DNA of 64,000 nucleotides from Megalobrama amblycephala (Eukaryota; Chordata; Actinopteri; Cypriniformes; Xenocyprididae), in the NCBI RefSeq assembly GCF_018812025.1, contig NC_063052.1, positions 20,352,914 to 20,416,913 of the forward strand, read 5' to 3'. Position numbers and translations under genes: made by a program. Below the pieces are notes generated by a model, which saw nothing but the letters and a program-made list of their open reading frames with translations, had not been told where the DNA came from and did no database searches. Shown here one piece after another: positions 25,831 to 35,103 of this stretch (its first letter is position 1; every line of letters starts with the position of its first letter).

Positions 25831-26969
25831 TGTAGCATATGCACACTTATCAGGACGGTCAATAAAATCTGGAATCTTCAGAATGCTTTTAGCATGCTGG
25901 ACTGTGTTGTAAATCTCACATCGGCTCCGGCCGGTCTGCGAAAGACGAGCACCTTTGACACTTCCGTGGACCCTTTGAGGTAAAACAGAGAACCCCATTT
26001 CCTAGCTCTTGGGACATCAAAGGGCCCCTCATGTGGACTAAGTGTCAGATCACCTCATAAATGATGCAAATCAAGCCACAAGACAAGACAAAGAAACTTT
26101 GCCCGCCAAACAGTGCTACGCATCTATTGGCTGTTCCAACCCAGGAGGTGTGTTAGCTTGGTTTTCCATAAAAGCACCAACACACAACTTTTCTGTGTGT
26201 TCTCCCGATCGCCCTGAATCATTCCTCACCCACTCACGCATGTCTCTCCCAGACATCACGGCGACGTGCTTCCATCGCGCTCATCTCTCGGGACCACCAT
26301 CTCCAGCAAAACCAACTTTCAAGTCCTCAGTTCAAACCTTTCCGCGGAAACGGAAGAAGCCAACGAACTGCACAAGCGCTAAACCGAAACTCGACAAGCA
26401 AAACTGATGCAAGTAACCATTTCTCTTTTAGATAATGAAACTGATTTCTGTGCTGGCTTTTGAAGACTGTTAGTAGGTTTTTGCTACTTGCTTTCTCTCT
26501 TTCCCTTTCTTTACTTTCACTCTTGTATATATGTGTATATTCTGTATTTAGACATATAACCTCTGTAGTAGTAGTTTTCATATATTAAACACACTGTATC
26601 CATGCTTGATTGTTCTTTTGCTCATTCAACAAAAACCAGGTCACTTTAACGTTTCGATCCTATCCTTGCTTTACGTTTGGATGCTAGAATAGGAAGTCTT
26701 TCTCGTGGCCAGAGAAAAACCTTCCTTTTGATAATATTCTGTGAGGAGCTAACGGTTTGCTGGACAAACCAATAGTTTCTCTAAATAGTTATTAAACCAG
26801 AATTAATCATATATGTAACTGATTATAATTCGTTGTAATTAATTCACAATATATGTTTAATTCCCCCTTGGGTCGGTATATGCATCATAATTAATCATAA
26901 AGCTTTATGATTTATTATATTCATATATCTAACCCATAAATTGATTAATAACTGTACAGAATCACTACA
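25831..26969 (+). mobile_element. Solo LTR, TGTAG/CTACA family (copy A)
   Basis: Starts TGTAGCATATGC and ends AATCACTACA (TG...CA). Flanks ACTG (left) and ACCG (right) are a plausible 4-bp duplication with one substitution. The end block (about 26590-26960) is the inverse complement of 28389-28780 and nearly identical to 53690-54055, and the front block matches 51095-51316 and 53111-53300. No internal genes. Inserted in the ORF1 region of LINE copy 2. Confidence 0.8.
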
Positions 26970-27036
26970 ACCGCCACTGGACACCTGCCCAATAGAGAAC
27001 GGGAGGTTTAATCTGTGAAAATGGAGTGGTTGTGAT

Positions 27037-27261
27037 TAGGGCTGACCGATATATCGCATGCGATTGTCACGCGCATTTCGTCAGTAAAGCCGGTTCCCTG
27101 ATTACAGCTAAATCGCCATCACCTGCTTTCAAATGGAGCGGCATTTAATAGACAGAGCCGTAGTTCACTGACAAGCCACGCAATATCGCATTCATTATCA
27201 AAGTCGATTCATCTGCGATATGAACGCGATATTGTGTAGCTTGTCAGTGAACTACGGCTCT
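27037..27261. repeat. 225-bp hairpin repeat, copy 2
   Basis: Starts TAGGGCTGACCGATATATCG and ends at the closing arm of a hairpin: 27154-27195 pairs with 27220-27261. Same length as copy 1 at 12050-12274. It lies between ORF1 and ORF2 of LINE copy 2. Confidence 0.75.
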
Positions 27262-27380
27262 TTAAAAGGAAAACAAACAGGGAAAGAACGGATGACAAGG
27301 GGAAAGGCAAAAGAAAAGTGTAACAATCATGATGACTAATTCTTTTTTCTTTGTACTTTTTCTTTCTCTCCCTCTTTCTC

Positions 27381-28384
27381 ATGGAAGTCTTGCGGGTGGG
27401 ATCCCTAAATGTTAATGGGATGAGAGATGGGAGAAAGTATAGGTTACTTTCAGAGATTGCACATTTGAAAGATCTAGGTGTGATTTTGTTAAAAGAGACT
27501 CACTGGTGGGAAGCATATCCTTAGTCATGGGTCCAGTTTGAGTGCTGGAGTAGCAGTACTTTTTCCCCCTATGGTTAAAGTGAAAATTTTGTCAAAAAAT
27601 GAAGTTGATCCAGGAAGACTGCTGATTGTCAGGGCAGAAATTAGTAATCTTATTTTTATTTTTGTAAATATTTATGCTCCAAATGTAGGTGCAGAGAGAA
27701 TTCACTTGTTCACTAAATTGACCCTTCGCAAAGACCCGCCCCCCTTAGTTACTGTTGCTTTGTCCAACAAGCCATGGCGCTGTCACGCCACACGAAGTGA
27801 AAAATACATTGCGGAGCGAAGAGGACACTGACAACACATTGACAGTCAAGACAGAACAGGTTACTTATGATATTAAATAAAGTCCCAGCTTTCAAATTGT
27901 GTAGTTTTTTAAAGAAATTCAAACAATAAAAAACGTTTTATGGATCTTTAATGTGTCGTGACAGATTGTTGTAGCGGATCAGCTCAAACGGCTCGTAAAC
28001 TGATCATCTCTTCCTACTAGTTCATTTATAGAATCAAATAAACATGAATGAACATGAGAAAGCATGTTGTTTTAAAATGCGGAAAGACGTCAGTAAACAC
28101 CATTTTTCAAGTTTAAGTCCACCGAGGTTAATCTTCTAACTCCTGACTGCTTTGTCGGACAAAATGGCGAATTCGGCGTTCTGATTGGTTAGATTGCTTG
28201 TCAACCAAACTCCCGGTGAAGGGTCAATTAGAGGATTTTTTAAGATAACAACCTGAAGGCGATCTCATTATCTTGGGGGGAGATTTTAACTGTACTTTGG
28301 ATTTTACACAGGATAGGAATAGTGAGGAACCTCATGCACAGAGTGCTTTGTGCTTAGCCAATGTGATTAAAAATCTAAACCTAT
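27381..28384 (+). pseudogene. Tx1-like LINE (copy 2) ORF2, AP-endonuclease part
   Basis: An ATG at 27381 starts an apurinic-endonuclease-like domain: LRVGSLNVNGMRDG (conserved Asn), GVILLKETHW (catalytic Glu), then after a frameshift IFVNIYAPN, an interruption by a MITE (27719-28226), and the resumed LEDFLR..., GDLIILGGDFNCTLDF and NLNLSD. Removing the MITE restores FTKL-EDFLR in one frame. It is interrupted again by the LTR at 28389 and continues at 36182 with VWREHNLLSRQYTWVK. Motif order matches endonuclease-encoding LINEs. Stops in the first 100 codons show it is dead. Confidence 0.8.
27719..28226. mobile_element. MITE with AT target duplication (TGACCCTTC ends)
   Basis: Inverted ends TGACCCTTC and GAAGGGTCA, with a 2-bp AT duplication (27717-27718 and 28227-28228) demonstrated by the exact rejoining of the LINE reading frame. 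No transposase. AT duplications are reported for ISL2EU-type elements, which I suggest without proof. The stretch 28030-28100 resembles 48320-48440. Confidence 0.75.
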
Positions 28385-29203
28385 CTGATGTAGCGATGTA
28401 CAGTTATTAATCAATTTATGGATGAAATATGAATATCATAATTCAGAAAGCTTTATGACGTTCATATATCGACCCAACGGGGAATTAAACATATATGGTG
28501 AATTAACTACAACGAATTATAATCAATCACATATATGATTAGTTCTGGTTTAATAATTATGTGGAAAACTATCAGTTCGTCCACCGAAACGGAAAATTAT
28601 CCACTGATTATCACGACAGAAATGTTATTCTCGGGCCGGGAGACTAACTTTCTATCATAGCCTCCAAATATAGAGCAAGGATATTAGAATCAGAACGTTA
28701 AAGTGACTCGGTTGTTGCTAAAATGAGCAAGTGAACAAAAAGCATGGATATAATGAGTTTAATATACGAAACGGGTAATACACAGGTTATACGGCTAAAT
28801 GGACACAAGTAAATACAACTACATACAAAGTAGAAGGAGAGGCAGAAACGAAAGAGATGATCAAAGCAGGTCAAATTGCAACAGTTCACCTTTAAGAGCC
28901 AGCAAGGAAACTCAGTATTTAAAATCGTAACGTCTCGGTTACGTATGTAACCCTCGTTCCCTGAAGGAGGGAACGGAGACGTACGTCAGTAGTGACCGAC
29001 GAATTGGGATATCGCTTAGAGAGCCCTATCAGCTTCGTGTAAACTAAAACAAGCCAATGGAATTGGCGTGCGATATTTGCATAATGCGCACCGCCCCCGA
29101 CAGGTGTATATAAATAGGAAGCAGATGCAATCGCACTCTGTTTTTCGCTGAGGAGACAACTGGTGTCCGCGCTACAGCGAGGGTACAGAAACTGTGGCGA
29201 CGG

Positions 29204-29312
29204 GACGTACGTCTCCGTTCCCTCCTTCAGGGAACGAGGGTTACATACGTAACCGAGACGTTCCCTTTCAGTCGTCACGTTCGACGTACGTCAGTAGTGA
29301 CCGACGAATTGG
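29204..29312. other. Internal complementary region of DIRS 1
   Basis: 29204-29260 is the exact-length (57-bp) complement of the left terminus 28931-28987. From GTT at 29258 onward the sequence matches the complement of the right terminus (35256 downward) through GACGTACGTCAGTAGTG. This head-to-head copy of both ends is the hallmark of DIRS elements. Confidence 0.9.
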
Positions 29313-29934
29313 GATCCCAACTAAAGCGCCACAGTTACGAAACCCCTTCCAGTGCCCAGCGCAAGCTCAGCCGCCCATAGCACCGGCTGATGGTGAAGGG
29401 GGCGAGCTTACACCGAGAGAGTCTACTGCTGTCTAACCACTACCCACTAAGTAACTAGACTACACTGGGGAAGCGAACCCGTAAGGGACGCTGCGGAGAC
29501 CACTACCTACCCAATGGGGGAGGAGTTTACGTGGGAATACACATATGGACTGGCCCGGGGGGCAGTACGCATATGGAGTCCCTGGGATGGCTCCACCTGG
29601 TTAGGGGGAGACTCATCTGACAGGTGACAGCAGAGCTGGCTCTGCTAAGGGAAAGACACGGACTCGCCGTAGGGAGTTTTAAACCGTGGAAAATTACACA
29701 TATGGGACCGCTCACGTAGAGGGGTCACGACATATGGGCCCCAGCCAACAGACAGCGTCAGCGACGGATGTAGGCCTGGCATCAGACACTCCGCAATGTC
29801 CGAGCCGAAGGGGGAGGCGGAGGAACTCGACAGGGTTCGCCAAGCGGGGAACTCGACTGGAGTGAAGTATGCACGTATCCGGCCAGTGGCGGGAATGGCA
29901 TTGCAAGCCGACACTTAGAGCAGGTACAACACGT

Positions 29935-31230
29935 CTACCGACTAGTGGATGCGAGTACACGTGAAGATACTGGCTCTACACGTAGGCTATAAAACCTAGC
30001 GAACGTGTTAGGTGTCGCCCAGCCCGCAGCTCTACAAATATCTGTCAGCGAGGCGCCATGAGCCAGCGCCCAGGAAGAGGCCACCCCTCTGGTGGAGTGG
30101 GCTCTCAACCCGAGCGGGCAAGGCACGCCCTGGGATTCATACGCCAAGGCGATGGCATCCACTATCCAGTGGGCCATCCTCTGCTTGGAGACAGCCTTTC
30201 CCTTCTGCTGGCCTCCGTAACAGATGAAGAGCTGATCTGAGGTCCTGAAGCTTCGCGTTCTATCCACGTAAACGCGCAGAGCGCGGACGGGACAGAGCAA
30301 AGCTAGGGCTGGGTCTGCCTCCTCCGAGGGCAGCGCTTGCAGGTTCACTACCTGATCTCTGAAGGGAGTGGTAGGAACCTTGGGCACGTATCCAGGCCGG
30401 GGTCTCAGGATGACGTGAGAATCACCGGGCCCGAATTCTAGGCACGTTTCGTCGACCGAAAATGCATGCAGATCCCCTACCCTCTTCAGGGAAGCCAATG
30501 CAACCAGAAGAACCGTCTTAAGAGACATTAGTTTCAGATCGACTGATTGCAAAGGCTCAAAGGGATGACCCCGGAGAGCTGTGAGAACCAGGGTCAAATC
30601 CCAAGAGGGTACGGAGGAAGGGCGAGGAGGATTTAATCTCCTCGCTCCCCTCAGGAATCTGACGATCAGATCGTGTTTCCCCAGGGACTTACCCTCAACT
30701 GCGTGGTGATGTGCGGCGATAGCGGCAACATACACCTTCAGGGTGGAGGGAGACAGCCTTCGCTCCAACCCTTCTTGCAGGAAGGAAAGCACGGATCCGA
30801 CCGAACATGATCGGGGGTCCTCTCGGCGAGAGGCGCACCATTCGACGAACAGGTTCCACTTCAACGCATAGAGACTCCTAGTGGAAGGAGCTCTAGCGGA
30901 AGTGATGGTGTCTACAACCGCTTGCGGGAGATCACTCAGAACCTCCGCATCCCGTCCAGGGACCATACGTGGAGGTTCCATAGGTCGGGACGCGGGTGCC
31001 ACAGGGTGCCCCGTCTCTGAGTCAGGAGGTCCTTCCTCAGAGGAATCGGCCAGGGAGGGGCTGTCGCGAGGAGAATGAGGTCTGAGAACCGGGTCCGAGT
31101 GGGCCAATACGGAGCCACTAACAGAACCTGCTCCCCGTCCTCCCTGACCTTGCACAGGAGTTGTGCGAGAAGGCTCACTGGGGGAAACGCATATTTGCGC
31201 AGACCCGGGCCCAGCTGTGTGCCAGGGCAT
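29935..31230 (-). CDS. DIRS 1 tyrosine recombinase
   Basis: 431 codons. N-terminal arm-binding-like part: SARAPSTRSLYALKWNLFVEWC (residues about 110-135) and LSPSTLKVYVAAIAAHH. Catalytic part: LVALASLKRVGDLHAFSV (first Arg region, about residue 250), LLCPVRALRVYVDRTRSF, LFICYGGQQKGKAVSKQRM, AHSTRGVASSWAL (His-x-x-Arg), ICRAAGWATPNTFARFY (Trp region and nucleophilic Tyr). All the expected catalytic positions appear present. The enzyme is expected to integrate a circular cDNA without target duplication. It overlaps the RT/RNase H frame by 56 bp, normal for DIRS. The first about 70 residues may be non-functional overlap. Confidence 0.88.
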   Translation of the reverse strand: MPWHTAGPGSAQICVSPSEPSRTTPVQGQGGRGAGSVSGSVLAHSDPVLRPHSPRDSPSLADSSEEGPPDSETGHPVAPASRPMEPPRMVPGRDAEVLSDLPQAVVDTITSARAPSTRSLYALKWNLFVEWCASRREDPRSCSVGSVLSFLQEGLERRLSPSTLKVYVAAIAAHHHAVEGKSLGKHDLIVRFLRGARRLNPPRPSSVPSWDLTLVLTALRGHPFEPLQSVDLKLMSLKTVLLVALASLKRVGDLHAFSVDETCLEFGPGDSHVILRPRPGYVPKVPTTPFRDQVVNLQALPSEEADPALALLCPVRALRVYVDRTRSFRTSDQLFICYGGQQKGKAVSKQRMAHWIVDAIALAYESQGVPCPLGLRAHSTRGVASSWALAHGASLTDICRAAGWATPNTFARFYSLRVEPVSSRVLASTSR

Positions 31231-32884
31231 CCGTGCCGAGCGTGCCGCCGGTCAGGGAATAAAACCACTGGCAGTGGGCAGTTTCCGGGGAGGCAAACAG
31301 ATCTACCTGGGCCTCGCCGAAACGCTGCCAAATCAGCTGGACCGCCTGGGGGTGGAGCCGCCACTCGCCCGCAAGTGGAGGCTGCCGTGACAGCTCGTCG
31401 GCTGCACGGTTGAGCACACCTGGGACATGAGTGGCCCGAAGGGACCTCAGATACTTCTGACTCCACAACAAGAGATGGCGGGTGAGTTGCGACATGCGAC
31501 GGGAGCGTAGACCACCTTGACGGTTGATGTACGCAACGGCCGCAGTGCTGTCTGAGCGGACTAGAACGTGCTTGCCTGACAACAGCTTCTTGAAGCGGGC
31601 CAGCGCAAGACGTACCGCTAGCAACTCGAGGCAATTGATATGCCAATGCAGCTGAGGCCCCGTCCAAAGACCTGCCACTGCATGCCCGTTGTACGTGGCC
31701 CCCCATCCCGTGGCAGAGGCATCTGTGGAGACCACAGCGTGCCTGGACACTTGTTCGAGGGGTACTCCGGCCCGCAGGAACGAAGGGTCCGACCACCGGA
31801 CAAGGGTGCGACGGCAGCTCGGTGTCACGGGGACACGGAGCATGCCGCACTGACACGCCCATCTCGGGACCCGGCCGCGGAGCCAGTGTTGAAGCGGTCT
31901 CATATGAAGCAATCCGAGCGGCGTGACCGCGGCTGCAGATGCCATATGCCCCAGGAGCCTCTGAAAATCTTTCAGTGGAACCGCTGTCCTGCGCTTGAGC
32001 GAACTCAGGCAGTTCAACACCGACTGAACGCGCGCCTCGGTGAGACGCGCAGTCCGTGCAACCGAGTCTAGCTCGAGACCGAGATAAGAGATCCTCTGCC
32101 CGGGGGCGAGTTTGCTCTTGTCCCAGTTGACCCGAAGACCCAACCGGCTGAGGTGAGCTAAAACCATGTCCCTGTGTTCGCACAACTGCTCTCGCGAGCT
32201 GGCCAGGATCAGCCAGTCGTCGAGATAGTTGAGAATACGAACGCCCTGTTCCTTGAGGGGAACAATGGCCGCCTCCGCAACCTTCGTAAAGACGCGGGGT
32301 GACAGGGCCAGCCCGAAGGGTAGGACTTTGTACTGATATGCCCGACCCTCGAACGCGAACCGGAGGAAGGGTCTGTGTCGAGGCAGAATCGAGACATGAA
32401 AGTACGCGTCCTTCAGGTCTATTGCTGCAAACCAATCCCGGGGACGGACGCATTCGAAAATGCGTTTCTGCGTGAGCATCTTGAACGGCATCTTGTGAAG
32501 ATACCGGTTCAGGACGCGCAGATCCAGGATTGGCCGTAGCCCACCGCCCTTCTTTGGTACAATGAAGTAGGGGCTGTAGAACCCCGACTTCATATCGGCT
32601 GGAGGGACCGGCTCGATTGCATCCTTCGCCAGGAGGACAGCAATCTCCGCCCGGAGAACAGGTGCACTGTCCAACGACACCTGAGTGAAGTGGACACCCC
32701 TGAAAACCGGGGGACGCCGGGCGAACTGAATCGCATAGCCGAGTCTGATAGTGCGAATGAGCCAGCGGGACGGGCTGGGAAGCGTGCTCCACGCCTCCAG
32801 ACTCCGAGCCAGCGGGACCAAAGGCACCACAGACGCACCGGGGGTGGGGCAGCAAGGCAGAGAGGGACCCGACTCGGACGGCAT
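31175..32884 (-). CDS. DIRS 1 reverse transcriptase and RNase H
   Basis: 569 codons. RT motifs in order: FYSPYFIVPKKGGGLRPILD, DWFAAIDLKDAYFHVSI (motif A), YKVLPFGLALSPRVFTK, and VRILNYLDDWLILA (catalytic LDD near residue 225). RNase H: VVSTDASATGWGA (about residue 392), INCLELLAV, VRSDSTAAVAYINRQGG and VPGVLNRAADELSR. The post-RNase H domain starts VDLFASPETAHCQWF but the frame stops after ANMRFPQ. The continuation (YAFPPVSLLAQLL to WHPRPDLWNLHVW) is in another frame at 31190-30936, so a frameshift near 31190 truncates the Dam-like region. That shifted stretch overlaps the recombinase start. Confidence 0.88.
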   Translation of the reverse strand: MPSESGPSLPCCPTPGASVVPLVPLARSLEAWSTLPSPSRWLIRTIRLGYAIQFARRPPVFRGVHFTQVSLDSAPVLRAEIAVLLAKDAIEPVPPADMKSGFYSPYFIVPKKGGGLRPILDLRVLNRYLHKMPFKMLTQKRIFECVRPRDWFAAIDLKDAYFHVSILPRHRPFLRFAFEGRAYQYKVLPFGLALSPRVFTKVAEAAIVPLKEQGVRILNYLDDWLILASSREQLCEHRDMVLAHLSRLGLRVNWDKSKLAPGQRISYLGLELDSVARTARLTEARVQSVLNCLSSLKRRTAVPLKDFQRLLGHMASAAAVTPLGLLHMRPLQHWLRGRVPRWACQCGMLRVPVTPSCRRTLVRWSDPSFLRAGVPLEQVSRHAVVSTDASATGWGATYNGHAVAGLWTGPQLHWHINCLELLAVRLALARFKKLLSGKHVLVRSDSTAAVAYINRQGGLRSRRMSQLTRHLLLWSQKYLRSLRATHVPGVLNRAADELSRQPPLAGEWRLHPQAVQLIWQRFGEAQVDLFASPETAHCQWFYSLTGGTLGTDALAHSWARVCANMRFPQ

Positions 32885-33227
32885 GGGAGCGGCCCGGAGT
32901 GAGGTCGGACTCTGCTAGGCAGCAGTGCGAATGGGAGACGGCGCACGGGACGCGGTCTGCGCCACCACACTGTCACCTACTGGCGGAATGGGAGGGGGTT
33001 GCGAGTGCCGAGGCGGGGCCTGGCACACTGGCAAACGTGCCCTCTTGTGACCTGGAGTTTGAGGAAACTGCTCTTTTTGTGGCAAAGTGGGTACCGCTGG
33101 ACTCCGGAGAGCCAGCGGCGGTAGATGGACAGACGCCACAAAATCCCCCCGGCCCTCCTCCGGGGGTGGGAGAGCAGATGGAATACTCTCCCGAAGGGCA
33201 GGAACCTTCCGCTCCAGGTCGCCCGTC

Positions 33228-34736
33228 TCAGGGCCGAGTTTTCCCCGACCGCTTGCCACCTGGCTTGGCAGAGACGGGCTGGGCACCACGTCCGCGACCG
33301 GCACCCTGCTGTTTGGCTGGTGTAGGCTGCTGTTTTGCCGACTTAGCAGGGGCGGAGGAAGACGCAGGCGGGCGCCCTCGGCGACGAGCGGGCTGAGGCT
33401 GAGCCGCGGGCGGCTGGGTGGAGGCAGCAGCGGACCGCCGTGGCATGACCTGTCTGATAGCCTCAGCCTGCTTCTGTGCAGCGGAGAACTGTTGGGCACA
33501 GCTCTCCACCGCGTCGCCGAAAAGGCCGACCGGAGACACGGGGGAATCCAGGAACCGATGTTTGTCGGTCTCCCTCATGTCTGCCAAGGCCAGCCAGAGG
33601 TGGCGTTGCTGGACTACCAAAGTAGACATCGCCTGGCCAACAGAACGCGCTGTCACCTTCGTTGCCCGGAGGGCAAGGTCAGTGGCAGCGCGCAGCTCCC
33701 CAAGCAGCTGTTGGTCAGGACCTTCCTGGGGCAACTCCGACAGCGCTTTTGCCTGGTAAACCTGCAAAAGGGCCATCGCGTGCAGGGCGGAGGCAGCCTG
33801 CCCACAGGCACTGTAAGCTCTCTCAGTCAGACCGGCTGAGAATTTACAGGCCCGGGACGGGAGACGCGGCTCACCGCGCCAGCCAGCGGCCGTTGGACAC
33901 AACTGCATCGCAACAGACCGCTCGACTGGCGGGATCCTCACGTATCCCCTGGCTTCCCCGCCGTCCAGGGAGGTGAAGGCGGACGAGGGACCAGGCCCCG
34001 TACGAGCCCTATACGGAGCTTGCCAAGACCTGGTCACCTCATCGTGTACTTCCGGGAAGAAAGGCATTGGGGTGGGACGCTGGGTTTGACCAGCGCGACC
34101 CCCCCCCAAGTACCAATCGTCCAACCGAGATGGGCCGGGACAGGGTGGAGGGTTCCACTCAAGCCTGACGCACAAGGCGGCCCGGGAGAGCACAGCCGTG
34201 AGCTCGGGATCTGATTCAGGCAACGCTACCGTCCCGGGCGGCAGCGCGTCCGGATCTTCCTCCCCCGAGGACTCAGGCTCACCTTCCGATGCAGCGGTCG
34301 ACATCCGATCCGCCGCCGGCACACCAAAGGTAACGGCTGGACAGTCCGTAGAGGGCCCAGCGGAAACCAACGGTGGCACGATGGGTTGCGGTGCTGATGA
34401 GGCGGCAGGGGCCCGAGGAGCGTTTCCGCTCGGCGGGGAAGCCCTGACCGAAATCCTCAGGTCACCCTTCCTATACACCGCCGAACCGTCATTCCGGCCC
34501 GGGCCGGAAAAAACGGTCGAACGGGGCACAGGGGAGGGGACCCCCGCTTCCTGAGACTTCAGGAAGGAGAGTCTCGACCTCAGCACCGCGATAGTCATGT
34601 TCCCGCAATGGGAACATGAACCATTCACAAAAGCTGCTTCAGCGTGCTGAATGCCCAAACATGAGATGCAACGATTGTGCCCATCAGCAGGGACCAGGGA
34701 ACGACCGCACCCATTAACGCACAGACGAAATGACAT
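33228..34736 (-). CDS. DIRS 1 gag-like ORF1
   Basis: 502 codons. The Cys-rich N-terminus has CVNGCGRSL, CISCLGIQHAEAAF and CSHCGN (residues 6-43), a probable zinc-binding module. It is followed by a Pro/Ser-rich linker, a conserved central region (ERSVAMQLCP, AYSACGQAASALHAMALLQVYQ, LRAATDLALRATKVTARSVGQAM), and a basic Arg/Pro/Gln-rich C-terminus (RRRGRPPASS to GKRSGKTRP) suited to nucleic-acid binding. Structural role assigned from position and from the matching ORF in DIRS 2; sequence alone does not prove it. Frame intact. Confidence 0.8.
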   Translation of the reverse strand: MSFRLCVNGCGRSLVPADGHNRCISCLGIQHAEAAFVNGSCSHCGNMTIAVLRSRLSFLKSQEAGVPSPVPRSTVFSGPGRNDGSAVYRKGDLRISVRASPPSGNAPRAPAASSAPQPIVPPLVSAGPSTDCPAVTFGVPAADRMSTAASEGEPESSGEEDPDALPPGTVALPESDPELTAVLSRAALCVRLEWNPPPCPGPSRLDDWYLGGGRAGQTQRPTPMPFFPEVHDEVTRSWQAPYRARTGPGPSSAFTSLDGGEARGYVRIPPVERSVAMQLCPTAAGWRGEPRLPSRACKFSAGLTERAYSACGQAASALHAMALLQVYQAKALSELPQEGPDQQLLGELRAATDLALRATKVTARSVGQAMSTLVVQQRHLWLALADMRETDKHRFLDSPVSPVGLFGDAVESCAQQFSAAQKQAEAIRQVMPRRSAAASTQPPAAQPQPARRRGRPPASSSAPAKSAKQQPTPAKQQGAGRGRGAQPVSAKPGGKRSGKTRP

Positions 34737-35093
34737 ACTGTCAGGGTTCGTCTGTAAAGCTCTTTTAGAAGGGGAAAACAGTCAACTCGCTCGTGCCGAA
34801 GCACACAGGGAGTGACGCGATGTGCCAGGTACACCACTTCCTGGACACACCGAGGAACCGGCCCAAATCGCAACACACTTCACTCTTAGGCGTGTGCTGT
34901 GAAAACAGCAGTTGAGAGCTATAGCTCGGGTCCTCGGGAGCTCGCGACCTCGCTGTAGCACCGTTACACCGGCACACACGGCTTGCTGTGAATCCTCTTC
35001 GAGGCAGTTTAATTCACACAAAACAGTCTTCTTAAACAGGACACCACTGAATGGCTCCGAAGCGAAAGACAGAGTGCGATTGCATCTGCTTCC

Positions 35094-35103
35094 TATTTAT
35101 ATA
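35094..35103 (-). promoter_or_regulatory. TATA-like box in the DIRS 1 terminal repeat
   Basis: TATATAAATA on the minus strand, 358 bp upstream of the gag ATG and inside the right terminal repeat; the same box is present inverted in the left repeat at about 29107-29116. It is a good candidate core promoter for the minus-strand transcript. Confidence 0.55.

Noticed and set aside
30936..32855. 639-codon minus-strand frame over the DIRS 1 RT region
   Set aside because: It is an antisense-phase shadow of the RT/RNase H gene for most of its length; only its last about 85 codons (31190-30936) look genuine, as the frameshifted continuation of that gene.
33087..33839. 250-codon plus-strand frame opposite DIRS 1 gag
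   Set aside because: Arg/Pro-rich shadow of the GC-rich gag on the other strand; no domain resemblance.
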